64,000 nt of DNA from Corylus avellana (Eukaryota; Streptophyta; Magnoliopsida; Fagales; Betulaceae), in assembly GCF_901000735.1 (NCBI RefSeq), contig NC_081545.1, positions 26,503,513 through 26,567,512 on the forward strand, given 5' to 3'. Made by a program: the position numbers and the translations under genes. Below, piece after piece: positions 34,714 through 48,024 of the stretch (its first letter is position 1; every line of letters starts with the position of its first letter). The notes beneath the pieces are model-generated. The model did no database searches. It was given only the letters and a program-made list of their open reading frames with translations, and was not told where the DNA came from.

Positions 34714-35789
34714 TCGTAAAGATTCAGACATTTGTGTCTTTATTAAAAAAAATAAAAAATCTTAGCAATATATTTTTGCAACATCTTTGCAATGATTTTT
34801 AATACTTTATAAAATGAGTATTTTGGGAATTTAGACAAAAATTAACGAAAAATCCTTAATGGAATGGGGTAATTAAAATAAATTAAAAGTTAGATACCCT
34901 TAATTGAAAATTTTTAATATTTGAGGGGTTGTATCAAAACAAGTGGAAGTTCATAGGAGTTTTATGAAGTTTTCAATTTTTTAAATTTTTGGGCAGAGCA
35001 TGATAATTTCTTGACACTAAGTGGATAAGGGTTGGCGGACAAATTAAACGTGGAAGAAGTACCTATGTTCAGATTATATGCCAAACTTAAAGCAATAAGA
35101 AGAATTTTAAAGGGCATTAATGCTAAGGTGTTTGGAGGTTTAAGTCGGAAAGTTACACAATCAAGAGCTAGATTAGAATAACCTCAAAGATTGTTTATGC
35201 TTGTTTTGTTAGGAATTAATAAGAAAAGAGAGGGGGCTAGTGGTGGACGTACGGCTAGGTGAGAAAATAGTGTATAGGGTTTTGTCTTTTCTCCCTTTAT
35301 GTCTTAGGGTTTTGAAATATTGTGGAATTAGAAAAATAAAATAAAATTAAAAAAAATATATATATATATATATATATATTGGAGGCCATTCTAGCATTAG
35401 GCGTGTTGCCAACAATATTCTAGAGAGTTTTTGAATTTTGTATCATATTTGTCACAATAATGTGTTTAGGTGGAAAATCTGAGGGTTGTAATGTGATATG
35501 AACTCTTAATGATGTACATATGCACAAGAAAATAAATTTTTTAGAATTAATTCATGCAATACCTACGTGGCCGATTATCTGTAGTTAATGTACTATGTTT
35601 TTAAATTTTCGATTTTATCTCCCTATAGTTTTGGAGAGAAGTATAATATTGTGAGACCATAATTATCTTCATTAAATCTAGATAGTCACTTAATGAAATT
35701 CATATAAGGAAATTTTTGAAATAAAATCTCGGAATAACAAAAAACCGGTTCAGTTATGATGTGATATGAACCTTTTTATGATATGTAAT

Positions 35790-35834
<45 letters not shown>

Positions 35835-35861
35835 CCCTCTTGTGTCACTCAAAAAATGAGG
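34714..35861. other. Intergenic DNA, no gene seen
   Basis: AT-rich sequence with a TA run near 35358-35379 and a (CT)n(TA)n microsatellite at 35792-35834. The duplicated block begins immediately after this microsatellite. Nothing coding is supported. Confidence 0.6.
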
Positions 35862-37376
35862 TGGCTTTTAAAATTAGCATTCAATCAAAATCTAGTAATG
35901 ATTGATCATCATAAGCTCAATAGTGATTTTAAGAGCCACATCATTTTTAGAGTGACACAAGATTGACACAGAGATGACGTCTAGCATTACTTTGTATATA
36001 TGCTTAAGAATTAATAGAAATTTTTTTGAATTAACGCATGCAACACCTATAAGGCCGACTACGGGTTGATGGGTTGTTGATGTACTATGTTTTAAATTTT
36101 TTAATTTTGTCTCCCTATAGTTTTGCAGAGAAGTAACTTTTGAGACTATAATTAGCCTACATTAAATTTCATCACTTAATGCAATCCATATATATATATA
36201 TAAGGAAACAATTGAAATAAAATCTCAAAATAATGAAAAGCAGGTTGAGTCTATCAAACACATTAAAAACCACTTCACTCACTAAAAATTATGAGAGTTC
36301 ACACCACGCAATTCAAGGCCACTCTAAAGAAAGATTATTCTCGATCTTTTATATATATATATATATGATATATGATTGGGTGAAGGAATGGATTACAAGC
36401 CCATGGTTTTCAGTTAAAGAAGGATTCGCACTAACCACCACTTCTGTAGTCGCTAATAGGAGAGTTTATGGGCTATAGAATATAGTGTTAGCGACAATTT
36501 TTGCTCATTTGTAGTTATTTTTAGCGATGAAACTCAGGTAGTATTAGTCATAACAAAACTCGTCGCAAAATATTGATATTGGCGAGTCAGCGACGGCAAT
36601 TTTTGTTGTAGTTAATGTTCTCTTTGCGACAGAGTATCAACAGCTATCGTTGCAAATACTATTTTATAGCCCATAATTTTCTTTCTCATCATAATTTTCT
36701 TCAACATCTCAATCATTATGATTCTGAGAGCCGTAAATCTATGAATGGCGGATCTGACACTTAAGTGATAGTAGTCATGATAACTACAAGAATAATGTTA
36801 TATACTACACTAATATTTCACTGTTATCTTGCTAAAACAACGTTTTTACAATGGTTGATCCAATGACAAATTGACGGTGTTATATATGTCCGCAAATAGT
36901 GAGATATTAGTGTAGTGTAAATAGCATTACTCAAGCTTTAATGTTATATATATATATAATTGGAGGGCATTAAAGGATGTCAAATGCTTACAACTTTTTC
37001 TCCATTCATATAAAAGTCCCTAAAGACTTTTTATGCTTGAACCGATTTATGATAGCCTTGCTTGAATATTGAAATGGAATAGTGATTATGTTGCTTTCGA
37101 TCATTGAATAACCAAAGACCAAATCCATATATATTGTGCTAGCTCTTTTCATATTCATGAGCTAATCAATGAGTCAAATAAATCACTTGCATGAAAATAG
37201 CATATGCATTTTATTACAACAATAACATTCAACCGTACCCAGTTAAACAAGATCATGATGGACCCATTTAGCTAGGCATGGGGTTGGGGACAACAATATT
37301 GTAATATTAATATTAATAAGTAACATTTGACCACCAAATTAATTAAAGAGGCCAATTAGTTTATAATAGTGGTGTT

Positions 37377-37562
37377 TTATTCCTGGCAAACGACGAGGCA
37401 TTTGCAAAGGCGAGTATTAGGCTTTGAAGCAGCTTGGCATGTGCAATGCTGGGCCATTGATCTCGCTCCTTTCTGATTCAAGAATTCAAGGGCGCACTCA
37501 AATCCGCCACGGGCTCCGCACTTGCCCGGCGCAGTCAACTGTCCAGGGCAAAATTTGATTTT

Positions 37563-37610
<48 letters not shown>

Positions 37611-37817
37611 GTAATTAGTTTTTGCAAATCATTGAAATGGGTTTATCCTTTTAATTAGAAGTAATAAAAATATAAATAATAAATAAATAGAGAAATAGAG
37701 AAACAGAGACTGGACAAAGATATAAAGATATATATAGCTTTAAGTACCTTGTCCTTGGGAAAAGGTGAGCAGGCTTGACAGAAGAACAAGTACCACGAGA
37801 AACACTGCCTTCTTCAT
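37377..37817 (-). CDS. Defensin-like cysteine-rich secreted peptide, copy 2
   Basis: The same two-exon gene as at 22412-22839: exon 1 37748-37817 (signal peptide) and exon 2 37377-37564, 85 residues, eight cysteines in identical positions. Relative to copy 1 it has Thr18 instead of Ala and Gly31 instead of Ala; all cysteines and splice sites are conserved. The intron again ends in a TA run (37566-37605) against the AG acceptor, longer than in copy 1. The upstream CT run is shorter than in copy 1. The product is expected in the cell wall or apoplast. Its function cannot be read from sequence; the cysteine pattern points to the SLR1-BP/defensin-like group. Confidence 0.85.
37566..37605. repeat. 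(TA)n microsatellite abutting the 3' splice site, copy 2
   Basis: TA run of about 40 bp at the acceptor end of the defensin-like gene's intron. Confidence 0.9.
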
Positions 37818-39365
37818 CGTCTTAATTTCTTTCTCTCTCTCTTATTTCTTTATACACGTATTTGTGGAATGCTGTGTAGATATATGGATGAGAGCATAGT
37901 ACTATATATATATATATATATATGCGTCTAAGCGACTAATTATGGAGTCACAGCTATCTAATGATAGCTACGTATTAACTATGACAATAGCAATTAATGC
38001 TTCATATCTGTTCCAATTATTATTGGAATCTGACTTACATGCTGTTATTAAAGCTGTTATTTAATAATATTGTATATGTTGTAGTTTAATCAATGGTCAA
38101 AATTAAATCTCTCAAAATTTTTCTTTATTTTCTCTCTCTTATTAAAATCTTCTAAAATTAAGTCAACTTTGAGATTTAATCTTAACCATTAATTAAATTA
38201 CATAATGTTATTATCCATTTTTTGTTTTAAGAGAAACAAAATAAATAAATTACTTCTAAAACCAAATAAGATCATTTATGCATGAATTATTTTTTTCCTT
38301 AATAAGACTATAAAATGTGGAAAATGGATCATCTCCATTTCAAAATCTCTCTATTTTCTCAATTTAATGTATTTTGAAGGATAGTGTTGTCCAAAAGTTT
38401 TAATGATGGTAGTGCATTAAATGTAATACCCTTCAAAATGCACTAAATGAAAAAAATAAATAAATAAATAAATAAAATAAAATAAAATAAAATTGAAAAA
38501 TTTTGAAATTGAGAGAATCATTTTCCATAAAATGTGGCATTTGTTTTAACCTTTAAATATAATGGACGCGAGATTTAAGAATTTTAGGGAATTCGGATCC
38601 ACTTTGGACTACCTTTTGTCACTAATGGTGACTTTGAAAATTACGATTGGATTTGGAAATATTTATAATCTAATAGTAATTTTAACAGTCATGTCACAAT
38701 CTAGATAATGAATTTGAAAAAGAGATAAGTGAGAGATGAACAAGAGAAGAATAACATGTCTGTATTTAAATGTTAAATGTTAAAGTTGACAAAATTTGAG
38801 CAAGTACCAAAACAGATTTTTCCTCGGTTTACACTTTACACTATCAATTTTAAACTTTTTTACTTTTTTTTTTTTTTTTTGGTGATAATAGTGATATGCT
38901 TCTCATTAGGAAATCAAAGAGCTGGAACAATTTGCTCCAGCAAAACAGTTTCTTGAATACTATCAGGAAATTCCTCATACCATGTCCTATTCATCAAATT
39001 TTTATTCTTGTTTATATGGCAAATACGAGCTCAATTTTTTTTTTTTTTTTTAAAAAAAAAAAATTACCTAGGAAAACAAAAACATATTGGCAAAAGAGAA
39101 ATTTTTTTATTTTTTTTTAGAGTTCATCTCCCATGCATCTCCACTGAGTTGACATACTCTATCCACCTTTTTTTTTTTCCTTTTTAATTAAAGGTGAATG
39201 AAACATAACAATTCAGCAGAGATGAACACCCTAATGCAAAAAAGCATTTCTCTTTAGATATACAATGAATCCTGGATTTTACATGGGTACCTATCATTAC
39301 TCTATTGCAAATATCATAACTAAGTACCCTAAAATATATAGTATAAAAATAAAAGAAAATAAAAG

Positions 39366-39405
<40 letters not shown>

Positions 39406-39618
39406 GCTAAATGAATTACCAATAAATTTGTGATAGATTATCCAAAGGAATATACAATCTATCGCAAATCATAGGTTTTTTATTTTTTTGATCGGTACAA
39501 ATCATAGGTATTTTTTAAAATATCATCCCTCTGGCTTCATGTGGCTTTAAAATTACCAATAAATTTGTGATAGATTATTAATAAATTTTAATTCAATGAC
39601 AATTTTAAAAATTACATA

Positions 39619-40231
39619 TGTTGGGAATAATCCCACTCACACCAGCCCATCAGAAGAATCGTGAGCCTCAAGGCTAGAACTAGCTCATGATTGATTGCAG
39701 ACTCCAAACCGAGATGGGCCTAACCCCAGAGATAGAAGCCCAAACAAGGTTGCTCCTGGGGCAGGCTAGTCCCAGGAAGGTATGGCGAATAGCGAAGCGG
39801 AGTAAGTCCTGGGAATAGGTGCTACCTGCAAGGACCCAAATCCACCTTCACACGTTACACACGTTAAAGGCTTCAGACAAGTAAGTCTCGGGAATACTTT
39901 GATTAGTCTCATCACAGAAGATGTCCAAGATATTTATGGAAGGGTGTAGTTGGGTTTCAATCCCTGAATTTCCGGGTTTTAATCTTATTCCATGAAATCT
40001 GGATTAGGATCCTACTCCAAGCTGAATTGGGATAGAAATCAGAATCCAAATCCTATGAAGATTCCTAGTCCAAATCCAAGTAGAAGATCTATTCCATGTA
40101 TGACTCTATCTCTCTTATTAGAGGTATAAACCCTATACGCAATTACAATGCATTACAGATACTAACTTAGGCATCAAAGAGGGACCTACCGATACCCCCG
40201 GCGAGTTCTCTTAACGGGTAGTTGTTTTGCA
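39619..40231 (+). mobile_element. LTR-like sequence, probably a solo LTR (copy 2)
   Basis: Begins tgttgggaataatcccac and ends near gggtagttgttttgca; internal words match the counterpart at 24589-25194. There is no neighbouring internal retroelement sequence, which suggests a solo LTR, but the expected short target duplication is not evident. Confidence 0.5.
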
Positions 40232-40398
40232 AAGATTGTGAAGACGTGGATTGCATCAAAGATTTAAGAACAGAAATCAAGAAAGCATTGAAGAATGCGC
40301 AGTTCATTCCGTTTGAAAACTGTTCTAACAACACCAATTTTGGAGGGATACAAGAAGGAACATATATAGGAATAAAATTTAGCATTACTCATATAAAT

Positions 40399-40585
40399 AT
40401 ATAGAAATGCTATGGGTACTAACTCTTTTGTTAATATATGCTTACTAAACTGATGTGTAACTTATTCATTGGATAAAAACAAAATAATTAATTAAGAGAA
40501 ATATAATGAGTACCAATAAATAAGCTACACATCAGTTTAATAAGCATCTCTGTTAGTAAAAGAGTTAGTAGCCATAACATTTATA
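40399..40585. repeat. MITE with ~65-bp inverted repeats
   Basis: The left arm aatgctatgggtactaactc and the right arm, reverse-complemented, aatgttatggctactaactc continue as inverted copies through aaactgatgtgta to the AT-rich centre. About 185 bp, no ORF. Confidence 0.65.
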
Positions 40586-40639
40586 TATATATAGTACTGT
40601 TACACTTCATTGTTATTTTATTACTTACTTAATACCTGA

Positions 40640-41100
40640 TCAACGTGATTTAATGGGCTGCAGCAAATAACAACAATAAAGAACATATAGAAATTTCAAG
40701 ATCTTGATTCGATAAAAGGGTCTAAAAAATCTTCTTTAAAGTGCTAGATATTTTATAGGTTTTGAAGGAAAATATGAAGAAACTCAACTCTGAGTAATTC
40801 TTATTAAACAAACTCAATTATAAACAACAACTGCATTCTAGGGTCTATAAAATATGTATTTATAGGTCCCCATACCATAAACCTAATAAAAGTACAAAAC
40901 TAAATTGAATTGAAACTCTACGGTGCTTGTCCGGACGGAACTTAAGCCCGTCTGAACGGCCACATATATAAAACATAAAAACACGAAAATAACATAGACG
41001 TCCGGACGAGAACTTCAGACGAGGCTCTTGAGTTTAAACCCATCCGAACGGGCTGCAGATGAGCTTGTAGACAAGGCTTGCCGATCTACATCAATACCAT
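40640..41100. mobile_element. Possible LTR fragment with gtccggacg words
   Basis: An AT-rich start leads into a block with repeated gtccggacg / cgtctgaacgg / catccgaacggg words (40930-41060), a composition often seen in plant LTRs. No partner LTR or coding region is adjacent, so this is a tentative call. Confidence 0.3.
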
Positions 41101-41397
41101 AATGCAACATGAGCCGAATGAAAATAATAGTGAGCCGAATGAAAATAATAGATTTTATTTTTTTTAAAATGGTCATTCAACCTATGCCGCATCAGTTTAT
41201 TTTTATTTTTATTTTTTTGTAAAAGTATGCCACATGAGTTATTCTGTATAAAAATACAGATCCAAGTGCACATACACAAAGACTAGGTTATAATCCGTGG
41301 ATTTGCAATTTTGTAAAATGAAAGTAATGGTGATAGAAGACTTGAGAAGATAAAACAAATTAATATAGATAAATATTTTCAATCTTCCACAACAACT

Positions 41398-41471
41398 GGT
41401 CCCGTAGCTCAGTTGGTTAGAGCGTTGGTCTTATGAGCCGAAGGTCGCGGGTTCGAGCCCCGCCGGGACCA
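41398..41471 (+). tRNA. tRNA-Ile (anticodon UAU)
   Basis: Folds as a complete 74-nt cloverleaf: acceptor GGTCCCG with CGGGACC, D stem GCTC/GAGC with loop AGTTGGTTA, anticodon stem TTGGT/GCCGA with loop CTTATGA (anticodon TAT), and T stem GCGGG/CCCGC with loop TTCGAGC. Discriminator base A; CCA is not encoded. Box A (TAGCTCAGTTGG) and box B (GGTTCGAGCCC) are intact. The upstream ccacaacaact matches the CAA start context of plant tRNA genes. A T-run that could stop Pol III begins near 41543. There is no intron. The fold is clear; isotype rests on the anticodon. Confidence 0.9.
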
Positions 41472-41635
41472 ATTGGGCTTCCTTTACTGGACGTGGTTTA
41501 GTCATCGTTTGTTCGACATGCTCTTTGACTTTAACGACCGCCTTTTTTTTGTTCTTTTTCCTCACAGTTTCTTGTTCTTGTTTTGTGCAATCTTTCTACT
41601 TTCTAGTTGAGACTTGTTTACACGCTATATATGTA

Positions 41636-41737
41636 TTTTGTGCTGTCAGAAATGGAGGTTAATTTCGGATTGATCAGGAGATGCATGCCAAACGTTAAAC
41701 ACCTTGCCAATCACGTTGTTTCTTGCTGTCAAAGAGT
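41636..41737. repeat. ~100-bp duplicated segment downstream of the tRNA (partner 47929-48024)
   Basis: Shares tattttgtgctgtcagaaat and ggaggtt at one end and gttgtcaaagagtaatg-like sequence at the other with 47929-48024, with indels between. The sequence looks exon-like (ctgtcag before aaatggagg), but no known product was recognised. Confidence 0.6.
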
Positions 41738-42129
41738 AATGTTTGCAAGAAAAAAAAAAAACCCAACACAAAGCACCTACACGTGAACAATGAATGACAA
41801 TTGATTTGTTTGAAGAATGACTGCTAATGAAGAGAAAGTACGTACGCCCAGTTTTTGTCTGTAAAGAGGGCCGGGGGAGCAGCTGCCACTACAGATGCTG
41901 CAGAATGACTGAAAAGCTTGCGTGGGCCAAGGAAATGGGTGATTTTTCTCTTTAAAAGGAGCAGACATGCATTTAAATGTGGAGGAGGGAGGTCTCATTT
42001 TCAGCTACTCTCTGATGGCCAATATTAGAGTTAACATTTTTTTTTTTTTTTAATTCCTTTGTGTTTAATGTTTAATACTTTGATTGTGAAATTTACTTTC
42101 ATGATTATGAGTATCTAATTTTTTAGTTA

Positions 42130-43040
42130 GGGCTATAGGTAAAACTTAGTATTAAGAGTGGTTGCTAAGAAGTTTGTGAGGTTTAAGGCTGGGGATGGCT
42201 CTCAAATTCATCTTTGGTCAGATAGTTGGCTTCTGGATGGTGCATTGGTGGAGAAATATGGATATAGGGTGGTATATGACTTAGGCAGTAGGCTGGATGC
42301 TGAATTATCTACAGTTAAAGATTGGAATTGGCCCCTGCTAGGTCCGAGGCTCTTGTCAATATCCAAAGTAGCTTTGTTTAGCGAAAATAGATGATAAAGA
42401 TAAAGCTATATATGTGGGTGCCTTAAAAACAGAAGTGTTATGCTAGTAATTAATGATACTTGGGAATTAAGAAATTCCAATTAGTAGAAGGCTTAATGTT
42501 GAGTGGTGGAGGCTGGTTTAGCTTGCATTGGCCATTCGTTTATCCTTTTGGCTTGCTATTCAAAATGGGTTATAACATTTTGGCAGGAGCTTATAATGGG
42601 TTATAACAAGAGACTATGGCAGGAGCTTGAGGAGAAATATGGTAAAAAGTAAGAAAGCTTCGTATGAAAAAGTAAAAAAAAAATATATATTTTGTAGTAA
42701 TATTTTAATTTAACAGTAACAATAAATAATTAATGTAATATAAAAAATAGCATCTTAAAAGTTGAATTTAATTTAAATGAAGCTTGAATGGGGCCCTTTT
42801 GATATTTGTATTGACAGATTCTTGGTTGCAATCATTGTTTAATTCTGATCATTGTACTGTTTGTTATGTGGATTAGGCAAATATGATTGATTGATTGATG
42901 GGTTTGGTTGAATGTCGTCATTTGGGTTGTGTTGTTGGTTCTTGGTTTTTCTAGCTTTTTGCTAGAGTGAGGTGTAATTCTGTTTTGTTGTCAACGAAAT
43001 TTCATGCCTTAAAAGAAAATAAATAAAAATAAAAAACCCA
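42130..43040 (+). mobile_element. LINE fragment with A-rich 3' end
   Basis: The open frame near 42158-42394 reads FVRFKAGDGSQIHLWSDSWL then GYRVVYDLGSRLDAELSTVK, the segment between the RT and zinc-binding regions of plant LINE ORF2. The 3' part (gctagagtgaggtgtaattc, then caacgaaatttcatgcc) is a LINE-like tail that ends in A-rich simple sequence at 43012-43040. RT core and 5' end are absent. Confidence 0.7.
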
Positions 43041-43134
43041 AAAGCAATAAAGTGCCCTCTCTCTTGTCTACCCTTCAACGCTCACTTAGCATATATTCAC
43101 ACACATTTCCATTTCCATATATATATATATATAA

Positions 43135-44745
<1,611 letters not shown>

Positions 44746-45560
44746 TAAGTTTCTGGTTGATGGCCTCTATAACTTTCCTTTTGCTAGAAATGGCCTTTCT
44801 GTTGCTTTTATGTGGTGACTGAAATTCTAGGTGAAGAATAAATTTGGCAGCCTATGAATAATAATTAAGTACGTGTGAAGTTGTGATCTTACCAATTCCT
44901 TTTAAAAAACTCTCACGTCCTCCTATGCTTTGAGATTTTACTTTCATCTTTTTACAAACTGACATGTATAGCAGTTTATAATTGGTGAAATAAGTTAGAT
45001 TGCACTTTCCTCTATCTCTACCGTTCGCTTGCGTTGGGGCTTGTCAATGACCTGAATTAGGGTTCATTAGAACTCCGAGATGTATGTGAAATTCGACACC
45101 TCCTTGCCGATATATGTTCGTGTATTTTCGAGATAGATGAGAGAGATGAGATCTAAAATATCAAAAAAAAAAATTGGAACATTTTGCTATTGTAATTCTC
45201 TATCGGTTGAGAATTACTTTAGCAATACGAGTCTTTTACATAATGAGAAGATAAATTATGTTTGAGGTGATAAGTGTCTCGTATATATTAGCTATATTTA
45301 ACTAATATGAGGGTTTTAAAGAAGTTGTTGGAGATGTTCTAAGTCTTCACCTTAAAAATCTAATGTTTGTTCATAAGGGTTAGGTGTGATCGGGTATATG
45401 ACATGGTAATTAGTTGTGAAGCCCGTACGTAATGCTAATTAGTAAGACTCATATTTCTTTTATTATCCATTTCAAACTTAATTTTGATTTTAAAAATCAC
45501 ATCAATTTTGAAGGATAAAAAGAGTATATATATGAGCCTGCTTCTAGCATAAGTTAATTG
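44746..45560. other. Intergenic DNA, no gene seen
   Basis: AT-rich region downstream of the GST pseudogene. No ORF or RNA gene with supportable content. Confidence 0.6.
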
Positions 45561-46585
45561 TTGCTAATTTATTTAAAATAAATAAAGGACATAAATTTTA
45601 TCCAAATCAGTGGAAATATCTTTCAACCCATTTAAAATAGTGCTAAGTGTCTATAATTTTTTTTTTTTTTTTTTTTTTGAAAGGGAAAATCATTCCAATC
45701 TCATTAATAAAAATGATTACGAGCATAGAGTTCTTACATCACAAGAGCACAAAGCTCAAATAATGCAAATCATAGCCGAAGACTTCATAGACACATACAT
45801 AACATTCTATCATTTAAGACCTATCTATGATTTCAACTTCTGCTTACCTATGACTAATCTTCAAATGAAATAATATATCTGCTCCAGGCAGACACAATCC
45901 AATGCATAGGTAGCGCTTATTCCTCGGCCCTATGCGCATAAAACGTCCATGCCAACACGCATCCTCCTCGACCAAGACATAGTTCTTGTCCACAACCAAG
46001 GGTCTAGACTAACAATAAATACCCAACAGATCAACAAGAGAACAAGACCTTATTACAAGTAAATAAAAAAAAGAACAAAAACTACAAGAAAAAACAAAAC
46101 AGAATATCAAGACAATCAAAAACAAAACAAGGAAACAAAAAACAAAACCAACAACCAAGAGCAACACTAGAGGGGGAGTGGTGGCCAAGCCTGAGAGAAT
46201 CAATATCAAGCTTGAGGCCTGAATCTGAACCCCACAAGGAGACCGGAGCATGGGGAAAAGGCGGTGCCCCCAAAGGGGGGCTCAACAGCTGCTGGGACCG
46301 GAAGCAAGGCGCAGTGAAAACCCTTAAAGAGGCGAAGAACGGGAAACAAAACCCGCACAAGCAAGGGGGGCGCTCCCTAAGGAGCTAGGGTTTTTTCTCG
46401 CCTTGCTCCAGTGGTGACGTTAAGAATTTAAAATGCACATCTAAGTTAGTAAACTGCTATTAATGACGTTAATAATTTAATGTGTATTTTAAATGTTTAT
46501 AGACACTTAGCACTATTTTAAATAGGTTGGAGGATATTTCCTTTGGACTGGTTTGGAAGAAATTTCTGTCTATAAATAAATGTTG
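45560..46585. mobile_element. TIR element interrupted by a retroposon
   Basis: The left arm (ending caacccatttaaaatagtgc then taagtgtctataa at 45655) and the right arm (46484 onward; reverse complement caacctatttaaaatagtgc then taagtgtctataa) form terminal inverted repeats of roughly 90-100 bp. Between them, right after the left arm, is a 22-T run (45657-45678), the antisense poly-A of a minus-strand retroposon that occupies most of 45657-46420 and is GC-richer at its 5' end. This is a nested insertion. Confidence 0.6.
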
Positions 46586-46594
46586 TTAATTTAA

Positions 46595-47593
46595 GGGGTA
46601 ATTACATTTTCCCCTATCAACTATAACGCATTGTTAATTTTCCCCTCATGGATTGCCAACCTTACTGTCCGACCCTATTAGACTACCATTTTCTTCCAAA
46701 AATTCCATTCCGTCAGTCAACCACGTGAAATTGGACGGAATATTCTCTTTTAGATTTTAAACCTCATTAAAAGACAAAAATATTCCCAAATAAAAAATTA
46801 AAGCAAAAAATATAAATATATAAATTATTTTTTTTAAAAAAATAAAATAAAATAAAATAATAGAGGGTGGCTGCCGATAGCCACCCCATTAGAGGAGGGG
46901 GTGGCCCGCGAGCCACCCCATAGGTGGCAATCATGCCATCCCCATGGGTTGGGGGGTGGTGGCGGGCCACCCCTAGCCACCCTAGTGGCTCATTGGCCAC
47001 CCCTCCCAATGGGATGGCTAACTGCACTTTTTTAAAAATAACTTTTATATTTTTAATTTATTTATTTATTGTTAATTAAGAATAACATATATTATCATTC
47101 TATTGGTTATGACGTAATACACTATTGAAATCCATAAAGTATTTTGACAGAATTTGATTACAGAGACTAAATTGTTATTTTGGCATATCCCCGATAATCT
47201 CTGAATTATTATTATTATCATTTTATATCACACATGAATTTTTAATTTAGGACAATCACATGGACTGATTTTTTTATTTATATATATTTTTAATTTAATT
47301 CTTTTTTTGACTGTTTTTATTTTTTTATATTCAATTTATTTTTTTATAAATTAAATTATAGTGTTTTTAATTTTAATATATTTATAGTTTTTGAAACTAG
47401 TACTCATATATATATATATATATAATTTTAAGGGTATTATATGCTATTTTTGTATATAAAGTTAAGATATATGAGTCATTTCAAGTTTTTTAACGAGATT
47501 TTTAAAGAAAATTGTAGTATAATAGAATCGAGCGATAAGATTATCAGTTCATGTCGGAGAAAAAATGACAACGGTGAAAAAGATAATTACCCC
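46595..47593. mobile_element. Probable MULE-type element with a GC hairpin block
   Basis: The left end ggggtaattacatttt and the reverse complement of the right end ggggtaattatcttttt match. The flanks are ttaatttaa (46586-46594) and taaatttaa (47594-47602), 8 of 9 bases equal, consistent with a 9-bp Mutator-type duplication. Inside, 46862-47020 is a GC-rich series of ggggtggc...gccacccc hairpins within otherwise AT-rich DNA. No transposase. Confidence 0.6.
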
Positions 47594-47928
47594 TAAATTT
47601 AAAGTTGATAGACGCAAGCGAACGAAATAGGCTTTAACTTGAAGAACCACAAAAACAAAATTCTTCGTATCACTTTGTGTGATGGAAGTGAAGCTAAGCC
47701 AAAGAAGAGAAAACTCCTTCCAACAACCCTCCCATCTCATTGCTTTTCTATCCTTAACAGTAAGAGTTCCATTCACAAGCGCTTTAGAGGCCTTGCTTGG
47801 GTACAATCTATATTGCTCTCTTTCCTTTTGTTTCTCAAAGTTTTTTTTTTTCTTTTTGTTTTTTTTGTTTTTTTTTTTTTCTCGCTGACCATACACGGTG
47901 GCAAATTTGTTTATGTCAATCTGTGTAT

Positions 47929-48024
47929 TTTGTGCTGTCAGAAATGGAGGTTTCGGATTCAGGAGATGTTGAAGGTTGAACACCCTACCAAGCAATACTT
48001 CGTTCATGTTGTCAAAGAGTAATG
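47929..48024. repeat. ~100-bp duplicated segment (partner 41636-41737)
   Basis: Similar at both ends to the segment downstream of the tRNA. In one frame it reads RFRIQEMLKVEHPTKQYFVH then VVKE and stop, which I do not recognise. Confidence 0.55.

Larger units (their letters stand above)
35862..40338 (+). repeat. Copy 2 of the ~4.4-kb direct duplication (partner 20867-25302)
   Basis: Collinear with 20867-25302. This copy lies inside a contig with unique sequence on both sides, so it is the better candidate for the true location. Confidence 0.92.

Noticed and set aside
40222..40404. Open frame with FCKDCEDVDCIKDL considered as a small cysteine-rich gene
   Set aside because: It starts at the end of an LTR-like block, has no signal peptide or splice context, and the second copy is cut by a gap; support is too weak for a gene call.
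46009..46360. Hydrophobic minus-strand open frames
   Set aside because: They lie in the T/G-rich, low-complexity part of an antisense retroposon and look like chance membrane-like translations.
47639..48022. A 127-codon plus-strand and 152-codon minus-strand open frame upstream of the LysM gene considered as its first exon
   Set aside because: The plus frame runs through a long T-rich tract and has no donor site giving the required phase; the minus frame has a lysine/asparagine low-complexity core and no recognised domain.
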